Assembly: GCA_944327405.1 (NCBI GenBank)
Contig: CALVHK010000019.1
Coordinates: 1-13,936, forward strand
Source of the DNA: an uncultured Bacilli bacterium
GTDB lineage: Bacteria > Bacillota_I > Bacilli_A > RF39 > UBA660
Length of the DNA stretch: 13,936 bases
Direction: 5' to 3'
In this document: piece by piece, positions 1 to 5,731 of the stretch
Numbering within the stretch: position 1 is the stretch's first letter
Layout: the number at the start of each line of letters is the position of its first letter
The notes under the pieces: model-generated
What the model saw: the letters and a program-made list of their open reading frames with translations, nothing else
Databases searched by the model: none
What the model was told of the DNA's origin: nothing
Program-made: the position numbers and the translations under genes

Positions 1-44
1 CATTGACTTACCGCAAATTGTCCTACTGTTACAGTAGTATCCAT
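1..44 (-). CDS. 5' end of the next gene, probably major tail protein (partial)
   Basis: From the ATG at 44 the frame MDTTVTVGQFAVSQ runs off the left edge. A Val/Thr-rich start after the tail terminator gene suits a major tail (tube) protein, but only 14 codons are visible. A perfect 6-bp hairpin (CTACTG-TAA-CAGTAG) lies within these codons. Confidence 0.45.
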   Translation of the reverse strand, partial: MDTTVTVGQFAVSQ

Positions 45-45
45 T

Positions 46-444
46 TTATATCATCTCTCTTTCTTCGTAAAAGTCCAATTCAAAAGAATATTCATACACA
101 TTTTTATCGTCTGTTCCTAATGAAATAGGCTCAGAATAAATCATTTGTGTAAATATTCTTTTATTTTTAATAAAAAATGACCTCTCGTTAAAGAAGTCAT
201 ATATTTGTCGTGCCATGATTTCGGCATCGTTTTGATTTTTAGTATATCTTAATAAAATAGTAATCGGCTTAATATTGGTAGATTTATTTTTTAATCCGCC
301 AATAGTTCCAACATAAGCTAAATTTCTATTAGAGTTGTAAAAGCATATTGCTTTTTCTTGGTTATTATCAATTTTTCCTATGCTAATCAAATCAGTCCAT
401 TTGAAGTTATCTTTGAAATAATCTTTATATTGTTTTAAAGTCAT
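46..444 (-). CDS. Minor capsid/tail terminator protein (Minor_capsid_3 type)
   Basis: A 132-residue protein: ITILLRYTKNQNDAEIMARQ, IYDFFNERSFFIKNKRIFTQ and MIYSEPISLGTDDKNVYEYS, ending with a strand LDFYEEREMI. This series (an N-terminal helical part, then a SEPISLG-type turn and antiparallel strands) is what I expect of the third minor capsid family, which fits a tail terminator. It lies directly before the probable major tail gene, the usual position. Two bases separate its stop from the next ATG. Confidence 0.72.
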   Translation of the reverse strand: MTLKQYKDYFKDNFKWTDLISIGKIDNNQEKAICFYNSNRNLAYVGTIGGLKNKSTNIKPITILLRYTKNQNDAEIMARQIYDFFNERSFFIKNKRIFTQMIYSEPISLGTDDKNVYEYSFELDFYEEREMI

Positions 445-806
445 AATTTTCCTTTCATTATTCTAGCAAACGTTTTTTGTGCTAAGTTCTTTTTACTACC
501 ATTGATATATGGCTCAAACCATTCTCCACCAGCATTCGGATTCTTATCCTTCTTAAAGTTATACTCTGGATGAAAATACAATCTTCTAGCATATGGCGTA
601 TCTGATACAATAGATACTTTGCCACTATTCTTTTTCGAATCATCAACAAAAGTACTTCTGTTTTGAAGTTCGCCAGTATCAAATGGCATCGTTTTACTTC
701 GCTGCACGTCACTTTTTAACGCATCAGCTGTTTCAACCAATGCTTGATTTGCTAATTTTTGAATATATGATATATTTTTGTGGTTAAGTTTAACTTTAAC
801 ATTCAT
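441..806 (-). CDS. Minor capsid/tail completion protein (Minor_capsid_2, HK97 gp10-like)
   Basis: A 121-residue basic protein with the features of this family: MPFDTGELQNRSTFVDDS (40-57), VSIVSDTPYARRLYFHPEYN (64-83) and NPNAGGEWFEPYI (89-101). The DTG.L..S and TPYA..L blocks recall HK97 gp10-like proteins, which connect the head to the tail. The gene overlaps both neighbours by ATGA, so the three connector genes are translated together. Confidence 0.78.
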   Translation of the reverse strand: MNVKVKLNHKNISYIQKLANQALVETADALKSDVQRSKTMPFDTGELQNRSTFVDDSKKNSGKVSIVSDTPYARRLYFHPEYNFKKDKNPNAGGEWFEPYINGSKKNLAQKTFARIMKGKL

Positions 807-1150
807 TTTATTTCAAACTCCGTATGATGTACCGTTCCATTAGGGTTTCTGGGTCTATATCCAGCATGTATCTCATAACTACATCCATTTATAGTTATAA
901 CACCATCACTAACAGTTTTTAATGATGGTGCTATATCTCCTTTAATGATAACTTTGCCAAGTAAAGTAATTTTTTTACCTTCCGCATCAATAACCCTTTG
1001 TGCTTTTTCACTAAAAATACATTTTCCGCTTGTTTCTAGCGATTTTTTGGGTGCCCCATCTTCCGTGACACCTTCCTCGTTTAAAACAAGCGAATAATCT
1101 GTATTTAATAGCCAATCAGGAAAAGGTAATACCTTAATATCTCGAGCCAT
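803..1150 (-). CDS. Minor capsid/head closure protein (Minor_capsid_1 type)
   Basis: A 115-residue beta-rich protein: IKVLPFPDWLLNTDYSLVLN, GKCIFSEKAQRVIDAEGKKI, TLLGKVIIKGDIAP and GYRPRNPNGTVHHTEFEIK. Sequence style and place match the first of the three consecutive minor capsid families (1, 2, 3) of Firmicutes phages, expected to act as a head closure protein at the head-tail joint. The start overlaps the preceding stop by one base and the stop overlaps the next start as ATGA. Confidence 0.7.
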   Translation of the reverse strand: MARDIKVLPFPDWLLNTDYSLVLNEEGVTEDGAPKKSLETSGKCIFSEKAQRVIDAEGKKITLLGKVIIKGDIAPSLKTVSDGVITINGCSYEIHAGYRPRNPNGTVHHTEFEIK

Positions 1151-1536
1151 TACCTTATTTTCCCATCTAAGCCTGTCTTATGAATATAATCATAAGCTAT
1201 TTCACTCATACTTAACTTTTGAGCTTTTGTCTTATTGTTATTCGAATCATCAACACTCACAGATATATCCAAAACACTATACGATGAAATATCTCTGTTA
1301 TTTTCATCATTATAGCCATTTTGAAATATATATTCTGCCTGATAACAAATAGCTTTACTTATTTTTTCTTTTTGAAATTCTGTTAGATTATCAAAACCTA
1401 TTGCTACTATTCTATTGTAAGTTATACTATCAATCTTTTCTTGAGCTAATTCCAAGTATTTTTCAATTTCTTCATCAGGTATGTTCTTACTGCCAAAAGT
1501 GTTTGAATAATACTCTTTATTAACATAAAGTGTCAT
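1150..1536 (-). CDS. Head-tail connector (gp6/adaptor-like) protein
   Basis: A 128-residue protein from the ATG at 1536, which has a strong AGGAGG upstream; a GTG at 1545 is in frame but lies within that ribosome site. It has the helical build of phage head-tail adaptors: DEEIEKYLELAQEKIDSITYNRI, then FQKEKISKAICYQAEYIFQNG, then a flexible Ser/Asp/Asn-rich part and a C-terminal helix SMSEIAYDYIHKTGLDGK. Rings of this protein extend the portal channel. It is followed with a 1-base overlap (TAATG) by the next connector gene. Confidence 0.78.
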   Translation of the reverse strand: MTLYVNKEYYSNTFGSKNIPDEEIEKYLELAQEKIDSITYNRIVAIGFDNLTEFQKEKISKAICYQAEYIFQNGYNDENNRDISSYSVLDISVSVDDSNNNKTKAQKLSMSEIAYDYIHKTGLDGKIR

Positions 1537-1548
1537 AAAATCCACCTC

Positions 1549-1710
1549 CTAAGAAGTGGATTTTTCTTCCACTTCTTTATCATTTTTGGTTTCTTTTTTA
1601 GTAGTTTTTTCCTTAACTACTTCATAATCAGGATTATTCTTGTATTTATTCACATAATAATGTAAATTTTCTTCAATTATTTTTCCTGTTCTTTTATTCT
1701 TGAACTTCAT
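1549..1710 (-). CDS. Small hypothetical phage protein, 53 aa
   Basis: A 53-residue protein: MKFKNKRTGKIIEENLHYYV, then NKYKNNPDYEVVKEK and a Lys/Glu/Thr-rich tail. This start-YEVV pattern is common in short phage proteins after the capsid gene; no function is known. The ATG at 1710 has GAGGGTGAG upstream and overlaps the preceding gene by 17 bases in another frame. The last codons form a perfect 8-bp hairpin (GAAGTGGA/TCCACTTC, 1575-1553) and the stop TAG leads into the AGGAGG of the next gene. Confidence 0.68.
   Translation of the reverse strand: MKFKNKRTGKIIEENLHYYVNKYKNNPDYEVVKEKTTKKETKNDKEVEEKSTS
1553..1575 (-). promoter_or_regulatory. Hairpin directly before the connector gene ribosome site
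   Basis: GAAGTGGA (1575-1568) pairs with TCCACTTC (1560-1553) around a 7-base loop AGAAAAA, ending 2-3 bases before TTAGGAGG. The hairpin does not hide the AGGAGG itself, so it may position ribosomes or couple translation of the two genes. It codes for the end of the preceding protein at the same time. Confidence 0.35.
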
Positions 1711-1804
1711 CGTTCTCACCCTCAGGTTCTTTAGTCGTTTTTTCTTTTCCTTTAGGTTCTTTAGTCGTTTTTTCTTTTGGGAATACTAAACCAATAGTTC
1801 TCAT
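1694..1804 (-). CDS. Small phage protein, 36 aa, with a tandem KEKTTKEP repeat
   Basis: A 36-residue protein beginning MRTIGLVFPKEKTTKEP, with the unit EKTTKEP twice, 10 residues apart. At the DNA level it is a 25-base direct repeat (1724-1748 and 1754-1778) with a 30-base period. The ATG at 1804 has GGAGGG at 6-7 bases. Short proteins of this type (MR.VGL.FPKE...) follow the capsid gene in many related phages; the function is unknown. The end overlaps the start of the next gene by 17 bases. Confidence 0.68.
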   Translation of the reverse strand: MRTIGLVFPKEKTTKEPKGKEKTTKEPEGENDEVQE

Positions 1805-1816
1805 CTAAATCCCTCC

Positions 1817-2713
1817 TTAAGCTTTATGAGATAAATAAATTCCAGCTACTTTATTTTCGTAAGCATCTACTAAACCATATTTTCTGTAAGTGAAAACCCA
1901 GTCATCGCCATTTTGGTTTACTTCAGGGCTAAATACTCTTGGAACAATATGTTTGTTGTATTTTAATACAGCTGGTTTATGAACGATTAAGAAATTAATG
2001 TCTTTACCAGTTGATGCTTTAACAAATCCACCCACAGTTTCATCGGCACCACTTGAGCCACTGTTATCTGTCTTACCATCGTATAAATCAATTGCAGTGT
2101 AAAACCGTGATTGAGGAACTCTTACAACTTGACTAAATGAAGCTAAAACTTCTTTAGACTTATAGCTGTCAACAGCTTGAATCATATTGTAAAGTGTTGG
2201 TGTAATGAATAAAATTCTGTCTTCATAAGGAACTTGGTCTTCATCCATTTTGGTTTGAGCTGTAACTAGCGCACTTAATACTGCGTTACCGTCTGAATAT
2301 GTAACACCTGCTGTTACTTTAGAAATACCTGCAATGTTACATAATGTGGCAAACGTAAAAGCGTCTCCTTCTGGAGCTACCTTTGTTCTAATAAATTCAC
2401 TTGCTAATTTCCCAAAGGCTAAACCAGCCGTTTCTTCATTATCAGCCCAATCAACACTAAATTTTCTACCTCTGTCATAATTAAATTTTACAGTTTCATT
2501 CGTTAATGTTACATCGCCACTTGTGTAACCACCGTTTCGAGAATAATCTCCTAAGCCGTCCATACTAAGCTTCGGAATTATAATTTCATTCGCATTCGCC
2601 CCTTCTCTAGCTAATGATGAATCACTATCTAGCACGGAACTCAATGCTGCTTGTGCGTATACTTCGTCAAGCAAAGTAACGTATTTTTTAAACGTTGTAA
2701 TCGCATTTGCCAT
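1817..2713 (-). CDS. Major capsid protein (HK97-like)
   Basis: A 298-residue protein of the major capsid type seen in A118/SPP1-like Firmicutes phages. The N-terminal part (ITTFKKYVTLLDEVYAQAAL) is followed by SLAREGANANEIIIPKLSMDGLGDYSRNGGY, a middle with DRGRKFSVDWADNEETAG, and a C-terminal part with HKPAVLKYNKHIVPRVFSPE and AYENKVAGIYLSHKA. These segments and the position directly after the scaffold identify it. Hundreds of copies form the head. The ATG at 2713 has AAAGGGAG upstream. Its codon use is more G+C-rich and even than in neighbouring genes, as expected for high expression. Confidence 0.88.
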   Translation of the reverse strand: MANAITTFKKYVTLLDEVYAQAALSSVLDSDSSLAREGANANEIIIPKLSMDGLGDYSRNGGYTSGDVTLTNETVKFNYDRGRKFSVDWADNEETAGLAFGKLASEFIRTKVAPEGDAFTFATLCNIAGISKVTAGVTYSDGNAVLSALVTAQTKMDEDQVPYEDRILFITPTLYNMIQAVDSYKSKEVLASFSQVVRVPQSRFYTAIDLYDGKTDNSGSSGADETVGGFVKASTGKDINFLIVHKPAVLKYNKHIVPRVFSPEVNQNGDDWVFTYRKYGLVDAYENKVAGIYLSHKA

Positions 2714-2731
2714 CTTTAATCATCTCCCTTT

Positions 2732-2752
2732 CATTTTTGGCAAATAAAAATG
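2732..2752 (-). other. Hairpin between scaffold and major capsid genes
   Basis: A 7-bp AT-rich stem CATTTTT/AAAAATG with loop ATTTGCC lies between the scaffold stop and the ribosome site GGGAG of the capsid gene. It has no U-tract and is not a terminator. It might be a processing site that raises capsid expression over scaffold, but this is only a suggestion. Confidence 0.3.
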
Positions 2753-2756
2753 AGAT

Positions 2757-3392
2757 TTATTTCAATCCCATTATTTTTCGCATTTCGGACATTTCGTCTT
2801 TTTTTTCTTCCTTTCCATCATCGCCAATTTTAAAACCTTTTTTGTCTTCTTCAGTTTTGCTAATCAACTCCGGAAAATCTTTTAATAGCTCTTCAATCTC
2901 ATCCTCTAATTTAGATTGGTCTAAAGAGCCATCTTCATTAAGAATGTTCTTCTTATCTACTAGTCTTACCGCTCTAGTTACTTTCTCATCCTTAACATTT
3001 TTTCTCAATAAAGCATTTTCGATTTTGGCATTAATGGCTTCTAATGTAGCTTTTTCAGCTCTTTTAATAGCCTCTTGTGTCTTTTCATCAACACTTTTAG
3101 CTTTTTCTTCCTCTTCTCTTGCTTTTGCAAGAATAGATTTAGCTTTTTCTACATCATCGATGCCTAGATCTTTTAATTGCTTTGCTAAAGCCTTCTGCTC
3201 GTTTTTTAAACTAATGTCGTTCAATTCCTTATCGGTATATTTCTTTTCTTCAGCCTTAGTTTCTTTTTCCTCGCTAGCTTTAGTTTCTTTTGAAGTATCA
3301 TCTACTTCTTGATTTGTATTATTTGCGTTGCTTTCTTCCCCACTATCTGCAAATAATTGAATGTCTAGTGGCATAAGAACTTTTTGTTCCAT
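2757..3392 (-). CDS. Capsid scaffolding protein (DUF4355/gp20-like)
   Basis: A 211-residue, highly charged coiled-coil protein. It begins MEQKVLMPLDIQLFA, the (L/I)QLFA start typical of scaffold proteins of this group. A Glu/Lys/Thr-rich disordered part follows (about 16-50), then a long coiled coil (about 50-135), and a C-terminal region with KGFKIGDDGKE and a short helix SEMRKIMGLK likely to contact the capsid protein. Scaffolds guide prohead assembly and then leave. The ATG at 3392 has AAGGAG at about 9 bases. It lies directly before the major capsid gene, as usual. A hairpin (CATTTTT/AAAAATG, 2752-2732) separates the two genes. Confidence 0.85.
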   Translation of the reverse strand: MEQKVLMPLDIQLFADSGEESNANNTNQEVDDTSKETKASEEKETKAEEKKYTDKELNDISLKNEQKALAKQLKDLGIDDVEKAKSILAKAREEEEKAKSVDEKTQEAIKRAEKATLEAINAKIENALLRKNVKDEKVTRAVRLVDKKNILNEDGSLDQSKLEDEIEELLKDFPELISKTEEDKKGFKIGDDGKEEKKDEMSEMRKIMGLK

Positions 3393-3473
3393 GTTTTTTC
3401 TCTCCTTTTTCTATGTTGGATAAGGTCATCCACACTCCGTGTATTGCACGGTCACAAAGTACTTTATTGCACG
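3393..3473 (-). promoter_or_regulatory. Leader of the scaffold gene with hairpins and a repeated 9-mer
   Basis: Between the terminator and the scaffold start the minus strand has the direct repeat CGTGCAATA (3473-3465 and 3450-3442), a hairpin CCGTG-CAATA-CACGG and a possible GGAT/ATCC hairpin, then the ribosome site AAGGAG before the ATG at 3392. No TATAAT-like box at correct spacing was found. The repeated 9-mer could be a binding site or the result of local duplication. Confidence 0.35.
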
Positions 3474-3498
3474 AAAAAGCCGATATTTCTATCGGCTT
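3474..3498 (-). terminator. Strong rho-independent terminator upstream of the scaffold gene
   Basis: A perfect 9-bp stem AAGCCGATA/TATCGGCTT (3498-3490 with 3485-3477) closed by a GAAA tetraloop and followed by TTTTT (to 3474) on the minus strand. It is the strongest terminator in the window and is placed inside the head gene cluster, so downstream genes need read-through, antitermination or a further promoter. No convincing promoter was seen in 3393-3470. Confidence 0.8.
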
Positions 3499-3630
3499 AA
3501 ATATGCTTTATAAGCACTATAGAATAGATAACTAAGTCTTTACCCTTCCCGTTCGGCACGCCTAACTTTTTCAGCCTACTCAGATGTAGCGTTTTTTGTT
3601 ATCTATTCTACACTACCTATAAAGTAGTGT
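3499..3630 (-). ncRNA. Structured RNA element between the small genes and the scaffold gene
   Basis: On the minus strand a hairpin (ACACTAC/GTAGTGT, 3630-3610) is followed by a perfect 13-bp helix between 3610-3598 and 3532-3520 (TAGAATAGATAAC and its complement). Inside the helix lie a hairpin CTAC-ATCTGA-GTAG, a possible AAGT/ACTT helix, and a 30-base stretch with an unusually high G+C content (GGCGTGCCGAACGGGAAGGG) next to the AT-rich coding sequence. A small hairpin TGCTT/AAGCA follows and then a strong terminator. This looks like a folded multi-branched RNA; I could not match it to a riboswitch or ribozyme that I know. It may control read-through into the capsid genes. Confidence 0.55.
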
Positions 3631-3812
3631 TATATCGTAACTTCAACTTCAATATCTGTTGAATGGTACATTCCATCGCAATTTTGCAAAAAAATACGAT
3701 GGAAATTAATGTCTGTGATTTTTGTTTCAGTTTCTTTTTCAAATTGTGTTACTAGACTTAAAATCATTTCTTCTAATTTCATTTTCTTGCTTTTAATATC
3801 TTCTACTGTCAT
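3630..3812 (-). CDS. Small hypothetical phage protein, 60 aa
   Basis: A 60-residue acidic protein: an N-terminal helix (VEDIKSKKMKLEEMILSLVT), then FEKETETKITDINFHRIFLQ and a strand-like end (HSTDIEVEVTI). Proteins of this type occur near portal and scaffold genes of Firmicutes phages and have no known function. It starts one base after the previous stop, with the ribosome site AAGGG overlapping the end of that gene. A perfect hairpin (ACACTAC/GTAGTGT, 3630-3610) begins directly at its stop codon and opens a structured non-coding region. Confidence 0.7.
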   Translation of the reverse strand: MTVEDIKSKKMKLEEMILSLVTQFEKETETKITDINFHRIFLQNCDGMYHSTDIEVEVTI

Positions 3813-3813
3813 A

Positions 3814-3954
3814 TTATTTTTTCCCTTTTTTATTTAACACATTAATTATTTCTCGATTTTCTAATCGTGTTTTTTCAAGCTCTTTCCAAATAGACGATAA
3901 TACGCACATATTAAAAAATAAGATTATACATAGAATTACTCCAATTATTATCAT
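3814..3954 (-). CDS. Small membrane-anchored protein, 46 aa
   Basis: A 46-residue protein with a clear N-terminal membrane segment (MIIIGVILCIILFFNMCVL, residues 1-19) and a charged, probably helical tail (WKELEKTRLENREIINVLN). The ATG at 3954 overlaps the preceding stop as ATGA and lies after AAAGGAG. The stop lies one base before the next gene. A single membrane span with a charged tail suits an inner-membrane anchor; a role in superinfection exclusion or lysis timing is possible but unsupported. Confidence 0.65.
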   Translation of the reverse strand: MIIIGVILCIILFFNMCVLSSIWKELEKTRLENREIINVLNKKGKK

Positions 3955-4106
3955 TTTTCTTTAACTCCTTTGTTCTTGTTATTTTGAATAATTATTTCCT
4001 CTTTTTCCCATCTATCCTTAAGTTTTCTAGGGGGGGGCATTTCTTTGCCAGTCTTTTTCTTATAGTTATCTCTTATTTCTTTTTGCTTTTTAGTTAGTTT
4101 TATCAT
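3951..4106 (-). CDS. Small basic phage protein, 51 aa, with a C8 tract
   Basis: A 51-residue, very basic Lys-rich protein beginning MIKLTKKQKEIRDNYKKKTG and ending with NKNKGVKEK. Its ATG overlaps the stop of the MuF gene (ATGA) and is preceded by GGAGG, and its own stop overlaps the ATG of the next gene (ATGA), so it is part of a tightly coupled series and very likely real. It holds a run of eight C residues (coding strand) that encodes three prolines. No family is recognised; a nucleic-acid-binding or structural role is possible from charge alone. Confidence 0.68.
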   Translation of the reverse strand: MIKLTKKQKEIRDNYKKKTGKEMPPPRKLKDRWEKEEIIIQNNKNKGVKEK

Positions 4107-5728
4107 TGAATAACCTCCAAAATCATTCTATCCTCGCTGACATTAACAACTTTATATTTTAAATTTCTTGCCAACAACAGTTCTGCTTCAAATTCATAAG
4201 CACTATTATTACCTATGTATAAACATTTTGTCTTTTTAGGGACTTTTATTTCTAACATTATAGCATTTTCTTTATCTTCTGCAAAGGTTTTAGCGATATT
4301 TTCGTTTAACGAAGTACTTGTATACATTTCTAAATTAAATTCGTCACCGACTTTTAAACTTTCATAATATTTTTTATATGTACCTCTGTATGTTGTGATG
4401 TTGTCTTTCAATTCATATTTTGACATACAGCTATCGATTTTAGAAACTATATCATTACCGTATCTATACTCTGGGTATTTACCATTAAGATAGTCATTGA
4501 CATCTTGATATGCCCCCAAAGAATACTCGTCTATTGCACTTTTTTCTAAATCTGTGAATTTTTGATATGCCAAATCGCTACTCTTTTGATATTCTCTTAT
4601 TTGCTTCTCAGATAATTTTTCATATTTTTTTACGTTTTCTAAATCTCTTTTTTCGTTTTTCCATTGCTTTTCCTTGTTGCTATAATATCTAACATTAGAT
4701 GCATCAATTGAGCCTGTCTTTAATCTATCATACCGCTTTATGTTTCTTTCAATATAATTAATTCTCTGATTAATATAATCCATATCAGTTTGATACTCTT
4801 CTTCCGTTCCGTTTTCTATTTCTTCCAACTCAGGATAGTAGGTTGTAAGCCCATGTCGGCAATTTGGATGTAAGAAGCCTTGCTTCATTGCTGTACTTAA
4901 AAGCATATAATTGCCATCTTTTGAAGTACCTCCGCTATAAACATCATCAATAAATATTCTACCTTCCCATTTTTGGCATATAGGACACGCTCCGCCATGA
5001 GAAGTGGCTTGCACCAAAGTTCTACCTATTGACTTCCTAAAATCACCTTCACCCATTAATTGAGCTCTTAGATTAGCCGTCCTTACTGCCATTTGAGAAT
5101 AACTGGCAACATTTACACGTCTGCCATCAGAATATTCTATTGAATTTAAGCCTCTGCTAAGGAAATCCTTATTAGACTCATCTATGGCTAATTTAGTTAG
5201 TTGCAATTCCGTTAATTCTTTAGTAGCCATCTTAGCTGCTTGCTGCTCGGTAAACACACCATTGCCAACAAAAAAAGCACTCTTGTGAATAACTTGACGA
5301 TATTGATCGTTAGCCATTCTCAAGACTGCTGTATTAGCCGTTTTCAAGTCATTATTTACCGACTTTATTAATGCATTAATCTTTTTATCGTTTGTTCGAA
5401 AAAAACTTCTATTCATGATTTTATCTGGTTTTAGATCTTGTTTTAACTCTTTATTATATTGTTTTATGGCATTAATAGAACCTTGCCTTAATTCTTCTTG
5501 CAATTGTTTCGATATTTCCTCAGATAAATTATTGGTATATTCGCCAATAATATCTTGATTTTCTCTTTGATACCTCTTGAGTTCTTTTAACTTTTCAGCT
5601 TGCCATTGAGTGTATTTAAAGCCTGTCTTAGCCTCTTCATCAAGATGCCTTTGATAATTTCTCTTCATAGAAGAAATGATTTCCATTTCCATCTTTTCGT
5701 AAAGTTGTTTAATCTTGTAATCATTCAT
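4103..5728 (-). CDS. Minor capsid (MuF/gp7-like) protein fused to an ADP-ribosyltransferase domain
   Basis: A 541-residue two-part protein. Residues 1-300 are a phage minor capsid protein 2 / MuF type: VNVASYSQMAVRTANLRAQL (205-224), then the metal-binding-like CPICQKWEGR (C248, C251) and LHPNCRHGL (H287, C290, H292). A Lys/Glu-rich linker of about 90 residues follows. Residues about 390-541 match the ADP-ribosyltransferase exotoxin fold, with all three active-site elements: R448 in TYRGT, STS at 471-473 in YTSTSL, and ExE at 514-516 (EFEAELLLA). A few copies are packed in the head and may enter the cell with the DNA, so the enzyme could modify a host target on infection, as T4 Alt does (established for T4; inferred here). 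It ends with ATGA overlapping the next start. Confidence 0.9.
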   Translation of the reverse strand: MNDYKIKQLYEKMEMEIISSMKRNYQRHLDEEAKTGFKYTQWQAEKLKELKRYQRENQDIIGEYTNNLSEEISKQLQEELRQGSINAIKQYNKELKQDLKPDKIMNRSFFRTNDKKINALIKSVNNDLKTANTAVLRMANDQYRQVIHKSAFFVGNGVFTEQQAAKMATKELTELQLTKLAIDESNKDFLSRGLNSIEYSDGRRVNVASYSQMAVRTANLRAQLMGEGDFRKSIGRTLVQATSHGGACPICQKWEGRIFIDDVYSGGTSKDGNYMLLSTAMKQGFLHPNCRHGLTTYYPELEEIENGTEEEYQTDMDYINQRINYIERNIKRYDRLKTGSIDASNVRYYSNKEKQWKNEKRDLENVKKYEKLSEKQIREYQKSSDLAYQKFTDLEKSAIDEYSLGAYQDVNDYLNGKYPEYRYGNDIVSKIDSCMSKYELKDNITTYRGTYKKYYESLKVGDEFNLEMYTSTSLNENIAKTFAEDKENAIMLEIKVPKKTKCLYIGNNSAYEFEAELLLARNLKYKVVNVSEDRMILEVIQ

Positions 5729-5731
5729 AGG

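Noticed and set aside
2707..3312. A 201-residue open frame on the plus strand opposite the scaffold gene
   Set aside because: It is the mirror of the Lys/Glu/Ala-rich coiled coil (giving Ser/Phe/Leu-rich nonsense), has no ribosome site, and the minus-strand scaffold is well supported.
3520..3610. A hammerhead or HDV-like ribozyme in the element before the scaffold gene
   Set aside because: CTGAGTAG resembles the hammerhead CUGANGA only in part and the matching GAAA and cleavage-site stems are missing; no HDV-type nested pseudoknot could be drawn.
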